From positions 1 through 64,000 of the forward strand of contig DASZFP010000022.1 in assembly GCA_035939615.1 (NCBI GenBank): DNA of 64,000 nucleotides. The letters run 5' to 3'. This document shows positions 1 to 7,933 of the stretch, piece by piece. Source of the stretch: VBCK01 sp035939615. GTDB taxonomy: Bacteria; Pseudomonadota; Gammaproteobacteria; Burkholderiales; Burkholderiaceae_F. Numbering within the stretch: position 1 is the stretch's first letter; every line of letters starts with the position of its first letter. A program made the position numbers and the translations under genes. The notes below the pieces were generated by a model. It searched no databases and was not told the origin of the DNA. It saw nothing but the letters and a program-made list of their open reading frames with translations.

Positions 1-89
1 CATTCAGCCGCTTCGCGGCCGCGACAGCGGCTGCAGCAGCAGTCTTGCCGGATGGCTACCCATTCAACCCGTTTGATAGGGGCGCGCGC

Positions 90-2162
90 ATGACCACAAA
101 GCTCAAGCTCCTGGTGATCGAGGACCGAGAGACGGATTTCCGGTTGATCGAGCGTCACCTGCGTCAGCACGGGCTGGAGGCGGATTGCCAGCGCGTGGCC
201 AGCATGGGGGAGTTGGACCGCGCGCTGACGTTCGACGAGATCGACGCGGTGCTGCTGGACTATCACGTCCCCGGTCTGGAGATCCAGGAGAGCCTGGGTC
301 GGATCCGGGGCGGGGCGCCGGCACTGCCGGTCATTCTCCTGTCCGGCAGCATTGGCGAGGAGGCTGCGGTCGAGCTGCTCAAGCAGGGCGTGTGGGATTT
401 TGTTCTGAAGGATCGCCTGGCGCGCCTGGTGCCGGCCATCGAGCGCTGCCTGCAGGAAGTTGCGCAGCAGGCCGCGCGTCACTCGGCCGAGGAGCAGACG
501 CTGCTGGCCGCGGTGGCCTTCGAAAACACGCTCGAAGGCATCGTGGTGGCGGACGCCGAACATCGGATCGTGTCGGTCAACCGTGCCTTTACCGAGATCA
601 CCGGGCATGAGGCGACGCACCTGCTGAACCGGGACCTGACGGTGCTGAGCTCGGACCGCCAGGGGAGCGGCCTCGGCGAAAAAATGTGGTCCTGGCTCGA
701 TGAGCACAGCAGCTGGCACGGCGAAATCTGGGGCCGGCGCAAAGACGGCTCAACGTATGCAGCCTGGCTGAACCTCACCGCGGTCCGAAACTCCGCCGGA
801 CGCCTGACCCACTACATCGGCGTGCTCACCGACATCAGCGAGCGCAAGGCGGCCCAGGCCCGCATCGAGCATATGGCGCACCACGACGCGCTGACCGATC
901 TGCCCAACCGCGCCTTGCTGGCCGATCGGCTCAGCCAGATCATCGCCCAGGCGCAACGGTCGAACCATCCGGTGGCGCTGCTGTTCGTGGACCTGGACCA
1001 CTTCAAGCACATCAACGACTCGCTCGGGCATGTCGTCGGCGACCAGGTGCTGATCGAAGTGGCACAGCGCCTGGTGCGGTGCGTGCGCGCCAGCGACACG
1101 GTGGCGCGCCTGAGCGGCGACGAGTTCGTCGTGCTGCTGCCGGAGGCCGGTGGGGTGGAGGGGGTGGCGCGCGTCGTGACCGGCGTGATGCGAGCCATCG
1201 CCGAGCCGTTCCAGATTGCCGGCAACGGGCTGCGCTTGTCGGCCAGCATCGGAGTGAGCCTGTATCCCAAGGACGGCCGGGAAGGCGCGGAGCTGCTGAC
1301 CAACGCCGATCACGCGATGTACCACGCCAAAGCGGCGGGCCGGGCGACCTACCGCTTCTTTTCTCCGGAAATGGACGCCCAGGCGCGCGAACGGTTTCGC
1401 ATCGAATCCGACTTGCGCGAGGCCCTGGAAAGAAGGCAGCTGCGCCTGTTTTATCAACCCCTGGTTGACAGCCGCACGGGACGGGTCAACGGATACGAGG
1501 CCTTGCTGCGCTGGAGTCATCCGGAACGAGGGCTGCTGAGTCCGGGGGCCTTCCTGACCGTGGCCGAAGAAACGGGTCTGATCGAGCCGATCGGCGAATG
1601 GGTTCTGAGGCAGGCGTGCGCCCAGTGCAGCAACTGGCACGCGCACGGATATGACGGCTCGGTTGCGGTCAATCTATCGGCCCGACAGTTCAGCCAGACC
1701 GCCTTCCTGGATACGGTGAAGCAATCGCTTGAACACTGCGGCTTGCCGGGCAACTTCCTGGAGCTCGAGCTGACCGAAAGCCTGCTGGTGGAACCGACCG
1801 AGGCCACGATGAAGCTGTTGCACGATCTGCGCGATCTGGGCGTTCGACTGGCGGTCGATGATTTCGGCACCGGCTATTCATCGTTCAGTTACCTGAAGCG
1901 CTATCCACTCAACACGCTGAAGATTGCGCAACCGTTCGTCGAGGAGGTCGCGGTGGCCTCCGGAGATCGCGCCATCGTGCAGGCGATGGTGGCGCTGGCG
2001 CGCTCGATGCGCTTGCGGACGATCGCGGAAGGGGTCGAGCAGGCTTCGCAGGCCGAGGCGCTGCGCGATCTCGGGGCCGACATGATGCAGGGCTACTATT
2101 TTGGGCGACCGGTGCCCGCCAGCCACATTCTGGTGCAGTCCGAATTCAACCGGGCCGTGTGA
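90..2162 (+). CDS. Response regulator with PAS, GGDEF and EAL domains
   Basis: Predicted cyclic-di-GMP signalling protein of about 690 residues. An N-terminal receiver (1-125) has the acidic pair E11/D12, phosphoacceptor D57 and K107. A PAS domain follows (about 140-255), then a diguanylate cyclase domain with SGDEF at 342-346 in place of GGDEF, then a phosphodiesterase domain with EALLRW at 470-475, DDFGTGYSS near 590 and AEGVE. The usual LKIDxxF motif reads LKIAQPF, so one conserved Asp is missing; the other visible catalytic positions look intact. The ATG at 90 is preferred because receiver homology starts there; an upstream in-frame start at 45 would add 15 unrelated residues. No transmembrane segment, so cytoplasmic. 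Whether it makes or degrades c-di-GMP cannot be told from sequence. Confidence 0.93.
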   Translation: MTTKLKLLVIEDRETDFRLIERHLRQHGLEADCQRVASMGELDRALTFDEIDAVLLDYHVPGLEIQESLGRIRGGAPALPVILLSGSIGEEAAVELLKQGVWDFVLKDRLARLVPAIERCLQEVAQQAARHSAEEQTLLAAVAFENTLEGIVVADAEHRIVSVNRAFTEITGHEATHLLNRDLTVLSSDRQGSGLGEKMWSWLDEHSSWHGEIWGRRKDGSTYAAWLNLTAVRNSAGRLTHYIGVLTDISERKAAQARIEHMAHHDALTDLPNRALLADRLSQIIAQAQRSNHPVALLFVDLDHFKHINDSLGHVVGDQVLIEVAQRLVRCVRASDTVARLSGDEFVVLLPEAGGVEGVARVVTGVMRAIAEPFQIAGNGLRLSASIGVSLYPKDGREGAELLTNADHAMYHAKAAGRATYRFFSPEMDAQARERFRIESDLREALERRQLRLFYQPLVDSRTGRVNGYEALLRWSHPERGLLSPGAFLTVAEETGLIEPIGEWVLRQACAQCSNWHAHGYDGSVAVNLSARQFSQTAFLDTVKQSLEHCGLPGNFLELELTESLLVEPTEATMKLLHDLRDLGVRLAVDDFGTGYSSFSYLKRYPLNTLKIAQPFVEEVAVASGDRAIVQAMVALARSMRLRTIAEGVEQASQAEALRDLGADMMQGYYFGRPVPASHILVQSEFNRAV

Positions 2163-2175
2163 TCGCCCCAAGCCG

Positions 2176-2625
2176 ATGGACATCGCCCCGCTCGACGTGT
2201 TGTGTATCGAAGATACCGTTTCCGATTTTCTTCTGATCCAGCGAACGCTCAGGCTCGCCGGCCTGCTCGGATGCTGCGAGCGCGTCGACAGCAGCGAGGC
2301 CCTGACGGCTGCGCTGGCTGAACGGCACTGGGACCTGGTGCTGTCCGACTATGCGGTGCCCGGCATGTACTTCACCGACACCCTCAGGCGCTTCCTTCAT
2401 CACCATCGGAACCTGCCGCTGATTCTGGTTTCTGGAACGATCGGCGAGGTCAAGGCCATGGTGATGGTCGAGGTCGGGGCCTGGGACTTCGTGCCCAAGA
2501 ACAGCCTGCGACGCCTGGCGCCCGCCATCCGGCGGGCGATGCAGCGCGTGGCTGCGCAGGGCCGCGAAAGTACGCTGACGATGGAAGCGGCGCGCATGCC
2601 AGCCGCCGAACCGCGCCTTCGTTGA
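2176..2625 (+). CDS. Stand-alone response regulator receiver protein
   Basis: 149-residue protein made of one CheY-like receiver: acidic E12/D13, phosphoacceptor D58, Ser/Thr in VSGT near 86-88, and K108 in VPKN. No output domain; the last 30 residues look unstructured. It closely resembles the receiver of the gene 13 nt upstream (shared pattern DYxVPG, then LxLxSGxIGE, then GxWDFVxK), so the two probably arose by duplication and are co-transcribed. It could act as a phosphate sink or shuttle for the same histidine kinase, or bind a partner when phosphorylated. No cognate kinase is adjacent. The start has only a weak ribosome-binding site and is set by the receiver fold. Confidence 0.85.
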   Translation: MDIAPLDVLCIEDTVSDFLLIQRTLRLAGLLGCCERVDSSEALTAALAERHWDLVLSDYAVPGMYFTDTLRRFLHHHRNLPLILVSGTIGEVKAMVMVEVGAWDFVPKNSLRRLAPAIRRAMQRVAAQGRESTLTMEAARMPAAEPRLR

Positions 2626-3035
2626 TCTGCCCACCACCGTCCTCGTCTTAGTCCACCCGATCGATAGGCCCGCATAGGGCGCCACGCCCCGCGGGCGCGG
2701 CGAAGCACGCCCTCGGGCGCAGCCGGAACCGGGGCTGCGAGCAGATTTCGAGCACGTTTTGCGGTCGAACCTGAGCAATCCGATGGGCCATGCTTCGTTC
2801 CGAACGTCGTGGAGCCCTCGAGGGGCAGCTAACCAAACGGCCACAGCATCATGCAGACACTTCGTAACGTCCTCCAATGGTTCAGTGCCGCCGCGGAAGC
2901 CCTCAAGTGGCAACCACCCGACCACATGATGTTGATGGACGCCGAGCAGGTCGAACGCGGCGGACATCCGGTCGAGTTGGCGAGCCGCAGCAATCGGCGC
3001 GCCTCGCGATCGCGCACCGAACGCGGGTCAGGCGC
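2626..3035. other. Intergenic region with repeat copy C1 and a possible small ORF
   Basis: About 410 bases between the receiver gene and the TPP enzyme. It holds one copy of the 55-bp phased TGCTC element (2739-2793) and a weak 62-codon frame starting at 2851 that ends in an ATGA overlap with the next gene. No clear promoter or terminator was seen. Confidence 0.6.
2739..2793 (-). repeat. Phased TGCTC element, copy C1
   Basis: 55-bp element. On the plus strand GAGCA blocks start at 2739, 2750 and 2773 (spacings 11 and 23), separated by a conserved CGTTTTGCGGTCGA-like core and ending in GGGCCATGC. By hand count it matches copy C2 (12541-12595) at 46 of 55 positions and inverted copy C3 (9852-9906) at 43 of 55. 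The half-sites lie close to one and two helical turns apart, as expected for cooperative protein binding. It is 243 nt upstream of the TPP-enzyme start. Function unknown. Confidence 0.7.
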
Positions 3036-3039
3036 ATGA
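2851..3039 (+). CDS. Possible small protein coupled to the TPP enzyme
   Basis: 62-residue frame from ATG 2851 to a TGA that overlaps the ATG of the next gene by four bases (ATGA at 3036-3039), a typical coupling arrangement. I recognise no domain; the C-terminal third is rich in Arg and Ser. No good Shine-Dalgarno sequence precedes it, so the overlap may be chance. Listed only because the junction geometry is suggestive. Confidence 0.22.
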   Translation: MQTLRNVLQWFSAAAEALKWQPPDHMMLMDAEQVERGGHPVELASRSNRRASRSRTERGSGA

Positions 3040-4655
3040 GGGTCCATGAGAAACATCTGCGGCCCACAAGCTCCGGTGCGTCGGGCCAGGGCAAGGTCGC
3101 ATCGGACCAGCAGGGGCTGAACGGAGCCGAGTCATTGGTGCGGAGCCTGGCCGCCGCCGGCGTCGACACGTACTTCGCCAATCCGGGCACGACCGAGATG
3201 CAACTTGTGGCAGCGCTCGATCGCATCGAGGGCTTGCGCCCGGTCCTTTGCCTGTTCGAAGGGGTCGCTACCGGCGCCGCCGACGGCTATGCGCGCATGA
3301 CGGGGCGACCGGCGGCGACGCTGTTGCATCTCGGCCCAGGCCTTGCCAATGGCCTGGCGAACCTGCACAACGCCAGGCGCGCCAGATCGTCCATTGTCAA
3401 CATCGTAGGCGACCATGCAACCTATCACCGCAGCCTCGACGCGCCCCTGACCTCGGATATCGAAGGCATCGCGCGTCCGGTCAGCACCTTCGTGCGAACC
3501 GTGCAGGATGTCGGCGCGGCGGGGCACGATGCCGTGCGAGCGGTCGCCGCCGCCCGTTCTGCGCCGGGCGTTGCGACGCTGATCTTGCCGGCGGACCTCG
3601 CGTGGAGCAGCGGCGCAGCGGTCGCGAACCCCAGTCAACCTGTCGCCCCTCGCGATGTCGACCCGGAGCGCATTGCGGCAACGGCTGCCGCTCTCAGAAA
3701 CGCGGTGCACCCGGCGCTGCTGATGTCCGGAACCGTTTTACGCCGCGACTCCCTGACGGTCGCGGGCCGGATTGCCGCCGCCACGGGCGCGCGCCTGTAC
3801 TGTGATTTCTTTTCGCCACGCCTGGAGTGCGGCATCGGCCTGGTCCCCGTCAGACGCCTTCCTTACTCTAGCGAGCAGGTCACGGAAGAATTGCACGGAA
3901 CCGACGTTCTCGTCCTGATCGAAACCGATCCGCCGGTCGCCTTTTTCGCCTATCCGGGAAAGCCGAGCGAGCTCGCGCCCCCACAAACGCGCCTGGTGCG
4001 TCTCGCAGGACCTTCCGAGAATGGATCTGCTGCGCTGGCCGCGCTGGCCGACCTGATGGGAGTGCGAGCAGCGGCCGTGCGCCAATCCGCAGGGAAGTCG
4101 GAGCTGCCCAAAGGGGCGCTCACGCCCGCTCTTGCCGGCGCAGTCATCGCCGCGCTGCTCCCGGAGAGCGCGATCGTCGTTGACGAGGCCGTCACGTCAG
4201 GCATGGCCGTCGGTCCCCTGTGCCAAGCCGCCGCACCGCATGTCTGGCTGTCGCACACGGGAGGCGCACTGGGGCTCGGCCTGCCGATGTCGGTCGGCGC
4301 CGCCATCGCCTGCCCCGAGCGCAAGACCTTGTGTCTCGTGGGCGATGGCAGCGCGATGTACACGCCGCAGGCGCTGTGGACACAGGCGCGCGAGGGCCTG
4401 AACGTGGTCACGATCGTGTTTTCCAATCGTGCCTACGCGATCCTGAACTATGAGTTGCAGCGTATCGCCGCCAGCGGCGGCCCTGCCGCGCGCTCGATGC
4501 TCGATCTGACGCGACCCGAGATCAAATTCACCGATCTTGCACGCGGGATGGGCGTCGAGGCTTCACGGGTGGACACGGCTGAGGCGTTTGCGGTCGAGCT
4601 CAGGGCAGCCCTCGCCGCCCCGGGTCCGCGGCTGATCGAGCTCGCGCTCGGGTAG
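3036..4655 (+). CDS. Thiamine-diphosphate-dependent enzyme, acetolactate synthase large-subunit-like
   Basis: 539-residue cytoplasmic protein of the IlvB/benzoylformate-decarboxylase superfamily. The N-terminal PYR domain carries the cofactor-activating glutamate (E75 in LFEGVATGAADGYA). The C-terminal PP domain has the diphosphate/Mg motif starting GDGS at 436-439 and continuing to a conserved Asn in FSNRAYAIL. A central domain resembling the inactive FAD-binding domain of this family lies between. No small regulatory subunit or branched-chain gene is nearby, so valine/isoleucine synthesis is unlikely; a 2-keto-acid decarboxylase or lyase is more plausible. Substrate cannot be assigned. The ATG at 3036 is the only good start before the conserved NGAESLVRSL segment. 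The gene converges on the pirin gene. Confidence 0.82.
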   Translation: MRVHEKHLRPTSSGASGQGKVASDQQGLNGAESLVRSLAAAGVDTYFANPGTTEMQLVAALDRIEGLRPVLCLFEGVATGAADGYARMTGRPAATLLHLGPGLANGLANLHNARRARSSIVNIVGDHATYHRSLDAPLTSDIEGIARPVSTFVRTVQDVGAAGHDAVRAVAAARSAPGVATLILPADLAWSSGAAVANPSQPVAPRDVDPERIAATAAALRNAVHPALLMSGTVLRRDSLTVAGRIAAATGARLYCDFFSPRLECGIGLVPVRRLPYSSEQVTEELHGTDVLVLIETDPPVAFFAYPGKPSELAPPQTRLVRLAGPSENGSAALAALADLMGVRAAAVRQSAGKSELPKGALTPALAGAVIAALLPESAIVVDEAVTSGMAVGPLCQAAAPHVWLSHTGGALGLGLPMSVGAAIACPERKTLCLVGDGSAMYTPQALWTQAREGLNVVTIVFSNRAYAILNYELQRIAASGGPAARSMLDLTRPEIKFTDLARGMGVEASRVDTAEAFAVELRAALAAPGPRLIELALG

Positions 4656-4702
4656 GTCGCGACGCTATCTTCTCGCTCAAGGTCCGGACGCTGCGGCCGC
4701 CG

Positions 4703-5569
4703 CTACCTCAGCCGGCCCTGAGCGCGCAGGCGCTGCCCGATGCGCTGGATCTCGGCCTCGCCCCGCCGCAACGTCGCTGCGCTGCTGTGGACCGAGTAGG
4801 AACCGAGCACCAGATCGTGCGGGTGCTTGATGGCTGAGCCGAGGACGAATCCGGCGTCGCCTCGGGACGCCAATTCCAGCGGCCGGTTCGATTCCTCGAA
4901 TACGGCCAGTTCGCCCGCTGTCACCGGTTCGGGGGCGTCGATGCGCCCCGCGTAGACGAAGATCCACGCCACCGTGTGACCGGCCGGCGGCTCGTATTGC
5001 CAGCGCTGGCCGTTCGGCAGCTTCACATGCAGATCGTTGATGAACTCGGGCGCGTCAACGGGACTGCGCGCGGCGCCGTGCTGGCCGAGCGCGACGCTGA
5101 CCGCGCCGAGTTGGGGCACTTCAGCCGGCGCGACGTACTGGCTTTGCGGTGGCGCGTTTTCCAGTTCGGGCGGCAGCGCAACCCACAATTGCAGACCGTG
5201 CATGCGCGATAGATCTGCGGGGCCGCCGTCGTGCCACACCCCCGCGCCGGCCCGCATCCACTCCAGGCCGCCGGCGGGCAACACGCCGCTCTTGCCGGTG
5301 GTGTCCTCGTACGCGACGCTGCCGCTGAGCAGAAGGGTGAAGGTCGCGATCCCGGAATGAGGATGGATGCCGAACTTGGCCCGTTCCGCAGGCTGCAGGT
5401 CGAAGTGATCCAGGAACACGAAGGGTTTGATCAGCTCGCCAAGGTCGGACGGGCTGACCAGCCGCGTGATGGGTCCATGGCTGGAGCCGCGCGTGCGATG
5501 CACGATTCGACGCACCGCAGCCGGCGCTTGCCGCTCGGATAGCGTGCTGCGAGCCGTCACCGTCCTCAC
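4703..5569 (-). CDS. Pirin family protein
   Basis: 288-residue bicupin of the pirin family. The N-terminal cupin has HPHSG (H69, H71) and the GLEWMRAGAGVWH segment with H113, matching three of the four iron-binding positions of pirins. The fourth, a Glu two residues after the last His, is Gly here (WHDGG), so metal binding or quercetinase-like activity may be altered. The start is GTG with GGAGG a few bases upstream. No signal peptide, so cytoplasmic. Pirins often lie next to LysR regulators; a LysR N-terminal remnant is present just upstream on the opposite strand (5740-5892), suggesting the regulator was lost. Specific function unknown. Confidence 0.85.
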   Translation of the reverse strand: MRTVTARSTLSERQAPAAVRRIVHRTRGSSHGPITRLVSPSDLGELIKPFVFLDHFDLQPAERAKFGIHPHSGIATFTLLLSGSVAYEDTTGKSGVLPAGGLEWMRAGAGVWHDGGPADLSRMHGLQLWVALPPELENAPPQSQYVAPAEVPQLGAVSVALGQHGAARSPVDAPEFINDLHVKLPNGQRWQYEPPAGHTVAWIFVYAGRIDAPEPVTAGELAVFEESNRPLELASRGDAGFVLGSAIKHPHDLVLGSYSVHSSAATLRRGEAEIQRIGQRLRAQGRLR

Positions 5570-5739
5570 GCCGCCTCCGCTTGGCGCGCGATGCCGGTGA
5601 TCCAGCCCGCCGGCCTGTCGCCGAAGCGGTGGGGGCGGGTCGAACCGATGACGATGCCGATTTTCGGATTCAATTGGTCACTTCCTCAGCGCGGAGTCCG
5701 ACGGGTAAGGTAAGGCCTGGCGTCCTGTCTGAAAAGCCT

Positions 5740-5892
5740 ATGTATTTCGATGCAATCAATCGTCTGGAACGATACATGCCGCTGGATGGGATGTCGTTGG
5801 ACCAGCTGCGAACCTTTATCGCGGCCGCTGACGAAGGCAGCTTTTCAGCGGCATCCGCTGGCCTCCTACAAGGGCGTCATCCCGCAGGGTGA
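5740..5892 (+). pseudogene. Truncated LysR-type regulator (N-terminal HTH remnant)
   Basis: The frame encodes MSLDQLRTFIAAADEGSFS followed by AA, the hallmark first helix of a LysR-family winged helix-turn-helix, with plausible starts at 5740, 5776 or 5791. Homology ends about 25 codons later and the frame closes at 5892 after unrelated residues. Recognition helix, linker and effector-binding domain are absent. It is divergent from the pirin gene, the usual position of a LysR regulator controlling its neighbour. The break probably reflects deletion or insertion; sequence just downstream resembles mobile-element debris. Confidence 0.65.
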
Positions 5893-6125
5893 TCCACGGT
5901 GGCAGTTGTGATTCTTCAGCGCTGCCTTGTAACCCCTCGGTGGCCGATGTCCTATCAACTGCCAATAGCGCGTCTGAACACCGTAAGGCATCGCCATAAT
6001 TGGTGTCTGACCCCGAGCCATGACTCTGGTCACTCGCCGGATTGGAGAACTCGGGTGGCCTCCCGCGCTCGTTCCGGCACCGAACTGGTGAACGGCCATG
6101 ATCAGATCTGAAAGTGCAGCGCAAC
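5893..6125. other. Intergenic region with possible mobile-element debris
   Basis: About 230 bases between the LysR remnant and the first TPR regulator; with that remnant the whole 5570-6125 stretch lacks an intact gene. It contains GGTGTCTGACCCC (near 6001), a motif I associate, from general knowledge, with the surroundings of REP-associated tyrosine transposases. No transposase frame is recognisable. No convincing promoter seen. Confidence 0.35.
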
Positions 6126-7856
6126 ATGCAGACGATACAGACAGCGCCCTCCTTTAGAGGCGATGCGGTTGTGAGGATTTTGGGTTCACAGCTCGAAGTC
6201 GCGCAGGCAACGGCCGTTTCGCCTGCGGCCGAGGCCCCCCGACTTTCCATCGTCGTGCTGCCGTTCGACGACCTGCGTGGACTTCCCGAGCTTGACCACT
6301 TGGTCGACGGCATCACCCAGAGCCTGACGACGGATCTGTCGCGGATTCCGGATGCATTCGTCATCGCCTGCAACACCGCGTTCACCTACAAAGGCAAGGC
6401 CGTGGACGTCAAGCAGGTCGGGCGCGAGCTGAGCGTGCGCTACGCCCTCGAAGGCAGCGTCCTGTGCGACAGTGGCCAACTGCGCGTCAATGTGCGGCTG
6501 GTGGACGCCGAGAGCGGCGCCCATGTCTGGGCTGAACGCTTCGATCGCGGCCCGGGCGAACTGTTCGAGGTGCAGGACGAGATCGTCGCTCACCTGGCCC
6601 GGGCGATGGACGCACAGTTGACCGAGGCCGAGGCGCGGCGCGCCGAGCAGTCGGCAGACCCGGATGCGCTCGATCTGGTCTTTCGCGGCTGGGCCGTCTT
6701 CAACCGCCGGCACGACCCGGGCAATTTGCTGCTGGCCGAGCGCGTCTTCGAACAGGCGCTGGCGCTTGCACCCAACAACGCCAGGGCGCTGGTCGGTCTG
6801 GCCAGCGCCAAGCTGGCGTTCGCAGCCAACTACAGCACGGACGACCGCGCAAGCTATCTGAGCGCAGCCGAGGCGGCCGCCCTGAAGGCGCTGGCCCTGG
6901 TGCCCGGCGATGCTCGCGCGCACGGCGCCCTGGCATGGGTCTACATGGCGACCAACCGGCCTGAACTGGGCATCGCGCAGGCCGAGCGTTCCCTCGCGCT
7001 CGATCGCAACCTTGCTCCCTCCTATGCTGCCATCGGTTGGGCCAAGCCGATGCTGGGACGCGCCGAGGAAGCCGAGGGCCACATTGCCCAGGCCTTTCGT
7101 CTCAGTCCGCGCGATACGTTCGCCTACATCTGGTGCCATATCGCGGGCGTGGCGAAGCTCGCCCTGGGGCGCGACGATGAGGCGGTCGGCTGGCTGCGCC
7201 GGGCGGTCGAGGCCAACCGAATGTATCCGCTGGCTCAATTCACGCTGGCCGCGGCGCTGGCACAGCAAGGCAAAACGGCCGAGGCGCGGGCGCTGGCGGC
7301 CTCAGGGCTTGCGCTGGTTCCGAGCTTCAGCGTGCGCCGTTACCGCGAAGGCGCGCCCGGGGACAACGCGACTTACCTGGCCTACCGCCAGCATATCTAT
7401 GTGGGCCTGCTGAAAGCGGGGGTGCCCGCCGACAGCGACGAATCGGTGCCGGCGGGCGCGCCCGCGCTGACCCCCAGCGCGCCGCCCTCGCAAAACGCCT
7501 GGTCGTTCCCCGAGTTCGCCGCTGCACTGAAGGGCGCGCTGCGCGATTACAGCCGGGTCGACCTGCTGGCGGGCAATGCGTTGCTGCGCTCGCGCCTGGT
7601 GGCGTCGCGCGGGCACGTCACCCCGGCCAGCCTGCAGTCGCTGCTCTCGGAGACGGTCGGAGTCCTGTTCGCGGATCCACGCGACGAGAAGCTGCGCCGC
7701 GTGATCGAACTGACCTATTTCCGGCCCGCGCCGAAGCAGGAGGCTGCGGCCGATCGGCTCGGCCTGTCCTTCGGCACGTACCGGCGCCACCTGACGACCG
7801 CGCTCAGCCGCCTGGCGCGCTGGCTGTGGGAACAGGAAAGAGGAAAGCCGGCGTAG
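6126..7856 (+). CDS. TolB-N/TPR regulator with C-terminal HTH-like domain, copy 1
   Basis: 576-residue protein. After a variable 40-residue N-terminus comes a TolB/FlgO-like domain (LSIVVLPFDDL to WAERFD, about 40-145) as found in CadC-like and adenylate-cyclase-linked regulators. About five TPR-like helical pairs (190-400) and a Pro-rich linker follow, then a 110-residue C-terminal domain ending in QEAAADRLGLSFGTYRRHL, which looks like a sigma-region-4/LuxR-type recognition helix. There is no cyclase domain, N-terminal winged helix, signal peptide or membrane segment. First of three tandem paralogs. The start is uncertain: ATG 6126 or GTG 6114, neither with a strong ribosome-binding site. 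Likely a DNA-binding or scaffolding regulator; this is inference. Confidence 0.72.
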   Translation: MQTIQTAPSFRGDAVVRILGSQLEVAQATAVSPAAEAPRLSIVVLPFDDLRGLPELDHLVDGITQSLTTDLSRIPDAFVIACNTAFTYKGKAVDVKQVGRELSVRYALEGSVLCDSGQLRVNVRLVDAESGAHVWAERFDRGPGELFEVQDEIVAHLARAMDAQLTEAEARRAEQSADPDALDLVFRGWAVFNRRHDPGNLLLAERVFEQALALAPNNARALVGLASAKLAFAANYSTDDRASYLSAAEAAALKALALVPGDARAHGALAWVYMATNRPELGIAQAERSLALDRNLAPSYAAIGWAKPMLGRAEEAEGHIAQAFRLSPRDTFAYIWCHIAGVAKLALGRDDEAVGWLRRAVEANRMYPLAQFTLAAALAQQGKTAEARALAASGLALVPSFSVRRYREGAPGDNATYLAYRQHIYVGLLKAGVPADSDESVPAGAPALTPSAPPSQNAWSFPEFAAALKGALRDYSRVDLLAGNALLRSRLVASRGHVTPASLQSLLSETVGVLFADPRDEKLRRVIELTYFRPAPKQEAAADRLGLSFGTYRRHLTTALSRLARWLWEQERGKPA

Positions 7857-7933
7857 GTCCGATTGCCCAATGGAATTGCCAACCCCTCATTTCACTAGAC
7901 GCCAGGTAGACGTGAGCCTGGCGCAGCGGTTGC

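Noticed and set aside
7858..7882. Possible further copy of the TGCTC element upstream of TPR copy 2 (GCCCAATGGAATTGC)
   Set aside because: Only the outer end resembles the element; the half-sites and core are missing.
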